Below the pieces are notes generated by a model that was not told the origin of the DNA, made no database searches, and was given only the letters and a program-made list of their open reading frames with translations. This document shows, one piece after another, positions 1-7,130 of a stretch of DNA of 10,988 nt (positions are counted from its first letter, which is position 1; each line of letters opens with the position of its first letter). The position numbers and the translations under genes were made by a program. This DNA is from Fidelibacterota bacterium UBA6531 (lineage in GTDB: Bacteria; Fidelibacterota; Marinisomatia; Marinisomatales; TCS55): the NCBI GenBank assembly GCA_002436185.1, contig DJKX01000060.1:1-10988 (forward strand). The letters run 5' to 3'.

Positions 1-48
1 CCTTCAAAATACCATTAATTAAAATTAGACCAACAAATAAGATTATAG

Positions 49-1686
49 ATGATTGAAAGAATTATAATTATGACACTACTACTTTTCTCCACTTCCTGCG
101 AACAAAACCAATTCGCAGATAAAATCTATTATAATGGCACCATCTGGACAGGTAACCCCAATCGCCCCGGCGCTGAATTCATCGCGATCAAAGGAAATGA
201 GATACTTGCTTTAGGTAATCAATATACATCTTTTCAAGGAACGGATACTGAAATGATAAATCTGGAAAGGCAATTTGTTGTTCCCGGTTTCATGGATAGT
301 CATACTCATTTCTTAAGCGGCGGATTTCAGCTCATGAGCATTAATCTACGAAATGTGTCCGGTAAAGATGAATTCATAAGCCAAGTAAAAGATTATGTAA
401 ACGATATTCCTCCAGGACAATGGATCTCCGGTGGTGACTGGGACCATGAAATGTGGGGTGGTGAATTGCCAGCCAAAGAATGGATTGATTCATTTACGCA
501 AGAAATTCCCATATTATTGAGTCGCCTTGATGGACATATGGCCTTGGCAAATTCAAAAGCATTAGAACTGGCGAGCGTGAACAAGGATACACCAAATCCT
601 CCGGGTGGAATCATTGAACGGGATACTCAAGGTGAGCCAACAGGCATTTTACGTGATAAAGCAATGGGATTGATCAGGCCTTTTATTCCGGAAAGCTCCG
701 TTGAAGAAATGGATGCAGCCCTTGAAAAATCCATGATACATGCCGCTTCCCTGGGATTAACTCAAGTCCACGACATGTGCAGTTGGGATGACTTGGAAAC
801 TTATATTCGAAATAAGGAAAAATTGAGTTTACGTATTTATGCCCTGCCCTATTATACCCATTGGAAAGAACATAAAGCGTATGTTGAAGAAAACGGCTTT
901 GGCGACGATACACTGCGCTGGCATGGAATGAAAGCGATGTTGGATGGTTCGTTGGGCTCCGGAACGGCTTGGATGCACACATCCTATAAAGATGATCCAA
1001 ATACGAAGGGGCTGGTCGTATCTGCTGACACACTGGAATTACGAAATGTATTGCGAGAGGCGGATGAAGCTGGTATCCAATTTGCTATCCACGCCATCGG
1101 TACACGGGCCAATGAATGGATATTGGATGAATTCAACACAATCGTACATGAACATGGAGAAAGGGAACGCCGTTCCCGTGTAGAACATGCCCAGCATCTC
1201 CTTCCGAAAGATATTTTACGTTTTTATCATGATGATGTGATCGCTTCCATGCAGCCGGCTCATTTATACGATGATGCTGCCTGGGCTCATAAACGGGTGG
1301 AAGATGACATTTTACAAGGAACGTATGCTTTTCAGTCACTCCTCAATTGCCATGCCACATTAACCTTTGGTTCAGATTGGAATGTAGCATCACTTGATCC
1401 GTTAATGGGAATTTACACAGCCGTCACTCGCCGGACTCGGGATGGTAAAAATCCCAATGGCTGGTATGCCAATGAAAAAATCTCCGTTGAAGATGCCTTA
1501 CGCTGTTACACAATCAACGCAGCGTATGCTGGATTCCAGGAAGATAAACTAGGTACGCTAGAAACGGGAAAACTGGCGGACTTTGTGGTCTTATCTAAGG
1601 ATTTACGGGTGATCGATCCGGAAGATATTTTAAATACAAAAGTGGTTCGCACCGTGGTGGATGGGAAAGATGTTTATGTTAAATAA
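49..1686 (+). CDS. Metal-dependent amidohydrolase, YtcJ/amidohydrolase_3 type, probable exported lipoprotein
   Basis: The 545-residue protein has the layout of the amidohydrolase_3 (YtcJ-like) branch of the amidohydrolase superfamily, TIM-barrel hydrolases acting on amide or related bonds. Visible metal or catalytic motifs are DSHTH (H85, H87), the K295/DGSLGS stretch (295-304), HAIG (H348), VEHAQ (H380) and GSDW (D443). The C-terminal part has the usual LGTLETGKLADFVVL motif (501-515), which returns to the small beta domain. Length is normal for the family (about 520-570). The N terminus has a short hydrophobic run (5-13) followed by STSC with Cys17, so it may be a lipoprotein; Ser at -3 makes the lipobox weak. 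ATG at 49 was chosen because it keeps the charged n-region; ATG at 70 is possible. No clear Shine-Dalgarno sequence precedes either. It is transcribed towards the operon on the other strand and has no partner gene here, so the substrate cannot be inferred. Family assignment is firm; function is not. Confidence 0.9.
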   Translation: MIERIIIMTLLLFSTSCEQNQFADKIYYNGTIWTGNPNRPGAEFIAIKGNEILALGNQYTSFQGTDTEMINLERQFVVPGFMDSHTHFLSGGFQLMSINLRNVSGKDEFISQVKDYVNDIPPGQWISGGDWDHEMWGGELPAKEWIDSFTQEIPILLSRLDGHMALANSKALELASVNKDTPNPPGGIIERDTQGEPTGILRDKAMGLIRPFIPESSVEEMDAALEKSMIHAASLGLTQVHDMCSWDDLETYIRNKEKLSLRIYALPYYTHWKEHKAYVEENGFGDDTLRWHGMKAMLDGSLGSGTAWMHTSYKDDPNTKGLVVSADTLELRNVLREADEAGIQFAIHAIGTRANEWILDEFNTIVHEHGERERRSRVEHAQHLLPKDILRFYHDDVIASMQPAHLYDDAAWAHKRVEDDILQGTYAFQSLLNCHATLTFGSDWNVASLDPLMGIYTAVTRRTRDGKNPNGWYANEKISVEDALRCYTINAAYAGFQEDKLGTLETGKLADFVVLSKDLRVIDPEDILNTKVVRTVVDGKDVYVK

Positions 1687-1690
1687 TAAT

Positions 1691-1713
1691 AATACATGTT
1701 ACGAACATTTATT
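1691..1713 (-). terminator. Imperfect hairpin between convergent genes, possible terminator
   Basis: Arms AATACATGTT (1691-1700) and AACATTTATT (1704-1713) surround an ACG loop. Nine of ten positions pair, with one C/T mismatch. The hairpin lies in the 39-bp gap between the converging amidohydrolase and rimO genes. On the minus strand it is followed by an ATTATTATTT stretch, which could serve as a weak U-rich tail ending the long operon transcript. The stem is AT-rich and the tail is broken by A, so this is a tentative call. It could also act weakly on the plus strand. Confidence 0.3.
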
Positions 1714-1725
1714 GAGGATGATAAT

Positions 1726-3012
1726 TTAGATTATGGATGACCCAATAAGTTCAAATTCATTCGAATTTTCAATTTGAACTTTACAGAATTCACCTTTTTC
1801 AACTACACCTTTGATATGGACGATTTGATCTACTTCCGGTGAATCAAATTCTGTTCTGCCTACAGAAACAGTTTCTCCCGCTTCATCCACCAAAACATCA
1901 AGAGTTTGACCACAAAGAGCTTTATTTTTTTCTGCTGATATTTCCGCTTGTAAATCAAGGATTATGGATTTACGCTCATCTTTTTCTTCTGCGGACACAT
2001 TATCATCAAGATCGGCAGCCAATGTATCATCTTCTTCGGAATATGTAAATACGCCGAGACGGTCAAAATGTATCTCTTGCACAAAATCATATAATTCATT
2101 GAAATCTTCTTCTGTCTCATCCGGATAGCCCACAATAAGAGTCGTTCGCAAAGCTATTCCGGGATTGGCATCCCTTATACTCTGGATGCGTTCACGCATC
2201 TTATCTTTACCCAACCCTCGGCGCATAGATGATAATATTTTATCAGACGCGTGCTGAATGGGTATATCCAAATAATTGCATACTCGGTCTGTTGCGGCCA
2301 TAGCTTCTATAATGCGTTGTGATAAATGAGCGGGATGGGCATAATGAATCCGCAGCCATTTTACTGATTCCGGTAATGATTCATCCAATGAATAAATCAA
2401 GTCACTCAAATTTACTTTTTGCTCCAAATCCCAACCATATGATGTGGAATCCTGGGCAATGATCAACATTTCTTTCACACCTTTATCTGCTAGCCGCTGC
2501 GCTTCAGAAACGATTGCCGAAATAGGCCTGCTTTTTTGGAGTCCGCGCATAATGGGAATACTGCAGAAAGAGCAACCATTGTCACATCCTTCGGCAATTT
2601 TCAAATAGGCATAATGATTGGGTGTCATGAGTGAACGGAAAAACAGGGGATCATCTTTGGTGAATTCTTTACCGGATAGAAAAGTGACAATATCGCGATG
2701 ATTGTTGGAACCAAAAAACCTGTCCACCTCAGGTATTTCATATGCTAATTCTTCAGGATATCGTTCAGACAAACAGCCCATAACGACCAATTGTTCAATA
2801 TCACCTGATTTCTTTAATTCTGCTGCCTGGAGGATGGTTTCCACTGATTCCTCACGGGCAATATCCAAAAATCCGCACGTATTTACCACCACTGTTTCTG
2901 CTTCTTCAGGCGATTGTGTGATCTCCACATCATTCTGTTTGAGTCCACCCAATAGGATCTCTGAATCCACCAATGCCTTGGCACAGCCAAGGCTGATCAT
3001 ATGTATTTTCAT
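1726..3012 (-). CDS. rimO: Ribosomal protein S12 methylthiotransferase RimO
   Basis: This radical-SAM methylthiotransferase adds a methylthio group to a conserved Asp of ribosomal protein S12 near the decoding centre. The 428 residues carry the three family domains in order. The N-terminal UPF0004/MTTase domain (about 1-120) has the cluster cysteines C10, C46 and C80. The radical-SAM core has CDNGCSFC (C143, C147, C150) followed by SIPIMRG. A C-terminal TRAM domain covers about 366-424. The start MKIHMISLGCAK and the SIP after the CxxxCxxC motif fit RimO better than the tRNA enzyme MiaB, which normally has YC at that place. Length matches typical RimO (about 430-440). It is last in the minus-strand gene run, 75 bp after ftsY, so it may be read through from there or have its own weak promoter. 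No Shine-Dalgarno is visible before the ATG. Confidence 0.95.
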   Translation of the reverse strand: MKIHMISLGCAKALVDSEILLGGLKQNDVEITQSPEEAETVVVNTCGFLDIAREESVETILQAAELKKSGDIEQLVVMGCLSERYPEELAYEIPEVDRFFGSNNHRDIVTFLSGKEFTKDDPLFFRSLMTPNHYAYLKIAEGCDNGCSFCSIPIMRGLQKSRPISAIVSEAQRLADKGVKEMLIIAQDSTSYGWDLEQKVNLSDLIYSLDESLPESVKWLRIHYAHPAHLSQRIIEAMAATDRVCNYLDIPIQHASDKILSSMRRGLGKDKMRERIQSIRDANPGIALRTTLIVGYPDETEEDFNELYDFVQEIHFDRLGVFTYSEEDDTLAADLDDNVSAEEKDERKSIILDLQAEISAEKNKALCGQTLDVLVDEAGETVSVGRTEFDSPEVDQIVHIKGVVEKGEFCKVQIENSNEFELIGSSII

Positions 3013-3087
3013 AGTTTCGTCAAAATTGCAATATTATGATTTTGAAAATATCTGGATTAGTGGAGTAATGGATTAATCCGTGTTTGT

Positions 3088-3981
3088 TCACTCTTCAGCT
3101 TCTTCCAATCCCAATAGTGATCGTATATATTCCTGGTGATCAAATTCCTCCAGATCATTCAATTCTTCACCAATCCCAACGAACAAAACAGGAATATATA
3201 ATTCATTTTTGAGGGCAAAAACAATTCCGCCTCGTGCAGTGCCATCCATTTTGGTCAATACAGCTCCATCTAATTTTACACTTTTAGCAAACTCCCGGGC
3301 TTGATGAAGTGAATTTTGCCCCAAGTTGGCATCAATGGTCATCATGGAAATCAAATTGAATTCAGGAAATCGATTGCTTACCACACGAGCCATTTTTTCC
3401 AACTCATTCATAAGATTCGTATACGTATGTAATCGGCCTGCTGTATCGACAATCACAAGGTCAATATCCTCCGATTTAGCAGATTGCAAGCCGTCAAATA
3501 AAACAGAGGACGGATCCTGGGAATTTTCGTTGCACACCATGCGTACATTTAACCTTTTGCTCCATTGCTGCAATTGTGCAATCGCAGCAGCGCGATAGGT
3601 ATCCGCCGCCACCAAAAGTACTTTCTTACCCTGATCCACATAGTAATTGGCCAACTTGGCTGCGGTGGTCGTTTTGCCGGTTCCATTCACTCCAACGACG
3701 AGCATGACCGAAGGAGTTTGAATTTCCAGCTGCTTTTCTTGATCCAATGACTGCTGCATATAATCTGCAACTTCATTCAGAAAATTTTCATGGGAATGTT
3801 TTTTAACTATATCAAGAATATCTTCAACAGTACTTAATCCCAAGTCTGATGCGAGGAGTGTTTCCTCCAATTGTTCCAACGACTGGGGGCTGACCTTTTC
3901 TTTTACCAACTGCTGGAATGCATTGGAAACACGATCCCGCGAGCGGCGAAGCGCGTTAAATAGTTTTCCTATAAATGCCAC
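3088..3981 (-). CDS. ftsY: Signal recognition particle receptor GTPase FtsY
   Basis: FtsY is the membrane-side receptor for the signal recognition particle. It docks ribosome-SRP complexes at the translocon through paired GTP hydrolysis with Ffh. The 297 residues show a complete SRP-type NG domain: N-domain helices (about 1-85), Walker A/G1 GVNGTGKTT (97-105), G2 DTYRAAA (127-133), G3 DTAGR (179-183), TIDANLGQNSL (215-225), G4 TKMDGTARGG (243-252) and the closing GIGEELNDLEEFD (269-281). The acidic A domain of E. coli FtsY is absent. The protein starts directly with a basic, amphipathic helix (FIGKLFNALRRSRDRV), which in such short forms is thought to bind the membrane. The start is GTG at 3981, 3 bp after the TAG stop of the phosphatidyltransferase gene, so translational coupling is likely. 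The sequence fits FtsY, not Ffh, because no M domain follows. Confidence 0.96.
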   Translation of the reverse strand: MAFIGKLFNALRRSRDRVSNAFQQLVKEKVSPQSLEQLEETLLASDLGLSTVEDILDIVKKHSHENFLNEVADYMQQSLDQEKQLEIQTPSVMLVVGVNGTGKTTTAAKLANYYVDQGKKVLLVAADTYRAAAIAQLQQWSKRLNVRMVCNENSQDPSSVLFDGLQSAKSEDIDLVIVDTAGRLHTYTNLMNELEKMARVVSNRFPEFNLISMMTIDANLGQNSLHQAREFAKSVKLDGAVLTKMDGTARGGIVFALKNELYIPVLFVGIGEELNDLEEFDHQEYIRSLLGLEEAEE

Positions 3982-3984
3982 GGA

Positions 3985-4548
3985 CTAGGTCTGTTTTGAT
4001 ACTTTAGAAAAAGACTGTAAATATTTCAGATAACTTATAGTCAATAATCCTGTAGCAATATATAAAGTGAATATCGGCAGCCATGATAATTGGGCGATTG
4101 GGAAAATGTGTAACACGATAGAAAGTGTCGATATGCCTGCTGCCCATTTACCATACCAATTTGATTGAAGAATGAAATCACGACTGTTTAAATAATAAAT
4201 TGCCGGAAGAGCAATAGCCACATATCGCCCGAGGAAGAACCAATAAAACCATGCCGGGAATAATCCTTCCACTACTAAATAAGATGCAACGGCAAGAATC
4301 ACAACAAAATCAGCAATTGGATCCAGCCATTTACCAAAATGAGTTATTTCGTGGGCACGACGGGCAAAATATCCATCCAGTGTATCAGATAATATCGCCA
4401 GCATGATGAGCACAAATGCTATATTCCAATTTTCATTTTGTAGAAAATAAATAATGGGAATTGCCATAAACGCCCGGAGAAGACTAATCATGTTGGCCAC
4501 GGTCAAGATCCGTGTGGGATCCATAAATTTTGCTTTTGGATTATCCAT
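3985..4548 (-). CDS. CDP-alcohol phosphatidyltransferase, PgsA-like
   Basis: This integral membrane enzyme transfers a phosphatidyl group from CDP-diacylglycerol to an alcohol. The complete family signature is present: D55-x2-D58-G59-x2-A62-R63-x8-G72-x3-D76-x3-D80, whose four Asp residues bind the divalent metals. Hydrophobic segments lie at about 19-36, 42-54, 79-95, 98-118, 137-150 and 153-172, giving the usual six helices. The 187 residues match phosphatidylglycerophosphate synthases. The stretch ANMISLLRAF near the start resembles the PNxLTxLR entry motif of PgsA, though the Lys after DPxAD common in PgsA is Phe here, so phosphatidylserine or another head group cannot be excluded. The ATG overlaps the end of the ABC gene by 8 bp (ATGGATAA) and the stop is 3 bp before ftsY. 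This places lipid synthesis directly beside membrane targeting. Confidence 0.88.
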   Translation of the reverse strand: MDNPKAKFMDPTRILTVANMISLLRAFMAIPIIYFLQNENWNIAFVLIMLAILSDTLDGYFARRAHEITHFGKWLDPIADFVVILAVASYLVVEGLFPAWFYWFFLGRYVAIALPAIYYLNSRDFILQSNWYGKWAAGISTLSIVLHIFPIAQLSWLPIFTLYIATGLLTISYLKYLQSFSKVSKQT

Positions 4549-5875
4549 TTGTAATAGAGTTTTTCTTTTCAGTATTTATCGTGTTTTGATCCAAATCATA
4601 CACACGATCGCAAAATGTATAAATAAATTCTGTATCATGAGAAATAATGATCAGATATTTATTATTCAAATATAAGTGTAATTGACGGATCAAAGTTAAA
4701 ACTTGTTCCCGTCCCAGACCAAATGTTGGTTCATCTAAAATCAGCAAATCATATTTACAATTTATGAGCCAAATTGTCAAGACTAACCGCAGAGTTGACC
4801 ATGGTAAATCCAATGCTGTTTTCTCTTTAATCTGCGCCCATTCCAATTGGCAACTTTTAAGATTATTTATTCCATGGCTTATTTTGTGTTTGTCAAGTTT
4901 TCCGACGCTAACAAGCCTTTCTACAAAATCAGCCAACGATTCAGCACCGATCATTTTCTCCGGAAATTGTTCAAGGTATGTTATGGAAGCTTTTTCATCA
5001 TTTTGGGTTAAGGATATAGAACCGGATTCCGGCTTTTCAATGTCGAGGAGTAATTTTGCCAGTGTTGTTTTCCCCGATCCATTCGAACCCGTAATCCCCA
5101 ATGATCGAAAATTGTCAATTTGTAGGTTAAAGCCTTTAAACAAATTCCTATTTTCGTTATAGGTAAACGTCATTTCCTTACATTTCAGGTTTACATAATT
5201 TGTTTTTTTATGATGAATAATTTTCTCTAAAGGATTTATTTGATTTTTCCATTCATGCATTGATGATAATGTCAATTCCCATTGTGTTTTTCCAAATTGA
5301 AGGTCATTGCAATCACTAGTCAACCAGAGAACAATACAATTTGAAATCTCAATTCGATCTTGAATGTAATGGATCATTTCTTGTTTTTTATTCGTATTAA
5401 GAAATGATAATCCATCATCAATTAAGATAAGTTTAGGGTCAACGCTAAATGCTGTAATAATATTTAGCATTTCTTTTTCTCCACCACTTAATGTGGCGGG
5501 ATGACGATTTCCATCCATTTTCAAAAATTCATATTCTCTAATATTTTTAAGCTTTTTTGATATGAATGCCTGATCATTCGATCTGCATTCCAGAGAAAAT
5601 GCCAATTCACCATCTAAAGTTGAACTTACAATCTGCGTATCTGGGTTTTGAAAGATTTTTTGAACTTCATCAGGCCTATTAATGTTCGATAGTTCAAAAT
5701 TTTCATGGCTTTTTTCAAAACCAAGAATTTGATTGATTAAAGCTGATTTTCCCCTCCCGCTTTCACCGTAAATAACGTGCAGACCACTTCCGAAGGTGAA
5801 GGAATTTTCAAAATTGAATTTTGAAAACGAAAGTTTGAATTGTAGCAGATCAGTCACGAATAATTCCACGAACAA
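4541..5875 (-). CDS. Fused two-domain ABC ATPase, EcfA-like, with one degenerate ATP site
   Basis: One 444-residue chain holds two ABC ATPase domains and no membrane segment. Domain 1 (about 1-205) has Walker A GESGRGKSA (37-45), Q-loop FQNPDTQIV (Q76), an intact LSGGE signature (129-133) and Walker B LILIDD, with Asp154 where the catalytic Glu belongs and Ser187 at the switch-His place. Domain 2 (about 227-440) has Walker A GSNGSGKTT (263-271), Q303, Walker B LLILDEP with Glu382 and switch His413, but LPWST (357-361) replaces LSGGQ. In an ABC sandwich this gives one canonical site (domain 2 with the domain 1 signature) and one degenerate site. The FQNPDxQ motif resembles the EcfA/CbiO ATPases of ECF and cobalt-type transporters, and YkoD-like fusions exist, but no EcfT or S subunit lies in the window. 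Substrate unknown. The longest frame starts at TTG 5875, overlapping waaA by 26 bp. GTG at 5857 (8-bp overlap, GGA about 10 bases upstream) is an equally good start. Confidence 0.85.
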   Translation of the reverse strand: MFVELFVTDLLQFKLSFSKFNFENSFTFGSGLHVIYGESGRGKSALINQILGFEKSHENFELSNINRPDEVQKIFQNPDTQIVSSTLDGELAFSLECRSNDQAFISKKLKNIREYEFLKMDGNRHPATLSGGEKEMLNIITAFSVDPKLILIDDGLSFLNTNKKQEMIHYIQDRIEISNCIVLWLTSDCNDLQFGKTQWELTLSSMHEWKNQINPLEKIIHHKKTNYVNLKCKEMTFTYNENRNLFKGFNLQIDNFRSLGITGSNGSGKTTLAKLLLDIEKPESGSISLTQNDEKASITYLEQFPEKMIGAESLADFVERLVSVGKLDKHKISHGINNLKSCQLEWAQIKEKTALDLPWSTLRLVLTIWLINCKYDLLILDEPTFGLGREQVLTLIRQLHLYLNNKYLIIISHDTEFIYTFCDRVYDLDQNTINTEKKNSITNG

Positions 5876-7130
5876 CTCGAGTCGCTGAACCCAGATTTTG
5901 GTGAATCACATCCGTTGATGCATAACTGGCTTGAAGAAAAAGATTCTGATAGGTCAAAAGATTATCCAACACATCAAAGACTTCATCATGATTATTAACC
6001 ATAAAACCGCCTCCGGCTTTTATGAGTTCGCCTGTAGCGTGAAATTGTTCATGTTTCGGGCCAAACAACACAGGCAATCGAGCGATGGCTGGTTCCATAG
6101 TATTATGAACACCGGTTGAAAATCCGCCGCCGATATAGGCAATTTGTCCATGCCAATAAAGTCGGGACAAAATGCCAACCACATCGACCAATACTATTTT
6201 CGCTTTTGGTAATTTTACCGTTTTCTTTTTCAATCGTTTGCAATCAAATCCCTTATCAATAAAATATGTTTCAGCCCGAGAGATGTATCGTTCATCCGGA
6301 TCATGAGGCACCCAAACCAGTGAAACATCGTCATGTTTTTTTAATATATCAACTAATGCTTCCATAATAACGAATTCATCTTCACTGTGGATGCTACCGG
6401 CAATAATGTTTTTTTCACGGTCTAGTACTGATTCCGTATGTGTAACCGTAAATTCGTCCGCTTTGGATTTAACCTGATCATAACGTGGATTTCCCAACAC
6501 CCTCAAGACAGGACTATTCTTCCCTTGCACTAATTTTTGTACGCGCACGTAATCAGATTTATCCACAGTATAAATGGTTTTGAAATAGCGATAAACACTA
6601 CGATAAAAATTGCGAATAATGGGTTTAAGTTTTTTGGTTCCTTTAACAAATCGCGCTGCAAAAAGTGTGGAGTGAATCTTCCGTTTATGAGCAGACCAAA
6701 TAAGATTCGGCCAAATATCATAAGCTGCAAAAATAAGTTTCCTTGGACGCGTAAGTTTCATTGCCTTCCGGATGGTCCATGGGAAATCAAAGGGGAGATA
6801 AATTTTACAGTCGATATGGTCATCATGTACATTGTTGTAACCAGAAGGTGAAAAGAAACTGATAATGATTTTTGCAGTCGGTTCTACTTCTTTTAAACCG
6901 GCTAATACCGGACGAATTTGTTCATATTCACCAAACGAAGCAGCGTGGAACCAATAACATTTTTCCCATACTTTACGCTGTTTACTGAATTTTATTAATT
7001 CATTTATTGATTTTAATCGACCACTAATTCCTTCTCTGATCTTCTTGTTGAACAATGCTCCAATCGCCATTAGGATCATCAGAAATGGAAATAAAATAAA
7101 ATTATAAATCAGTTTTGTAATAAGGATCAT
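5850..7130 (-). CDS. waaA: 3-deoxy-D-manno-octulosonic acid (Kdo) transferase
   Basis: WaaA (KdtA) transfers Kdo from CMP-Kdo to the lipid A precursor at the inner face of the cytoplasmic membrane, starting the LPS core. The 426 residues fit the family (about 400-430). An N-terminal membrane anchor covers about 4-27, followed by the GRLK stretch. HAASFGEYEQ (62-71) contains the catalytic Glu, probably E68. YDIWPNLIW (137-145) matches the E-x-WPN motif of the family with Asp in place of Glu. VPHDPDERY (274-282) corresponds to the PRHPERF motif. GGGFSTGVHNTMEPA (334-348) and LFGPKHEQF (355-363) form the nucleotide-sugar site. The ATG overlaps the stop of the preceding heptosyltransferase gene as ATGA, typical of coupled translation. 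No Shine-Dalgarno is visible. Whether it adds one or several Kdo units cannot be read from the sequence. Confidence 0.94.
   Translation of the reverse strand: MILITKLIYNFILFPFLMILMAIGALFNKKIREGISGRLKSINELIKFSKQRKVWEKCYWFHAASFGEYEQIRPVLAGLKEVEPTAKIIISFFSPSGYNNVHDDHIDCKIYLPFDFPWTIRKAMKLTRPRKLIFAAYDIWPNLIWSAHKRKIHSTLFAARFVKGTKKLKPIIRNFYRSVYRYFKTIYTVDKSDYVRVQKLVQGKNSPVLRVLGNPRYDQVKSKADEFTVTHTESVLDREKNIIAGSIHSEDEFVIMEALVDILKKHDDVSLVWVPHDPDERYISRAETYFIDKGFDCKRLKKKTVKLPKAKIVLVDVVGILSRLYWHGQIAYIGGGFSTGVHNTMEPAIARLPVLFGPKHEQFHATGELIKAGGGFMVNNHDEVFDVLDNLLTYQNLFLQASYASTDVIHQNLGSATRVVRGIIRD

Noticed and set aside
1683..1692. TAATAATAATA run after the amidohydrolase stop
   Set aside because: Only a few trinucleotide units; tandem stops at a gene end are ordinary.
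1726..3012. MiaB (tRNA methylthiotransferase) as the identity of this gene
   Set aside because: The residues after the CxxxCxxC cluster are SIP rather than the YCVVP-like form of MiaB, and the N terminus MKIHMISLGCAKALVDSE is that of RimO.
3021..3044. CAAAAT / ATTTTG inverted repeat before rimO
   Set aside because: Six-base AT-rich arms with a 12-base or longer loop are expected by chance in such sequence.
2702..3076. Plus-strand open frame of 124 codons opposite rimO
   Set aside because: It is fully antisense to a well-supported gene, its translation matches no family I recognise and it has no sensible ribosome site.
3054..3079. GGATTA / TAATCC pair and the palindrome GGATTAATCC in the ftsY-rimO gap
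   Set aside because: Six-base arms with a 14-base loop, overlapping an AT-rich palindrome and not followed by a T-run; too weak to call a terminator or operator.
4764..5162. Plus-strand open frame of 132 codons opposite the ABC ATPase gene
   Set aside because: Antisense to clear Walker and Q-loop coding sequence; composition is that of a mirrored gene.
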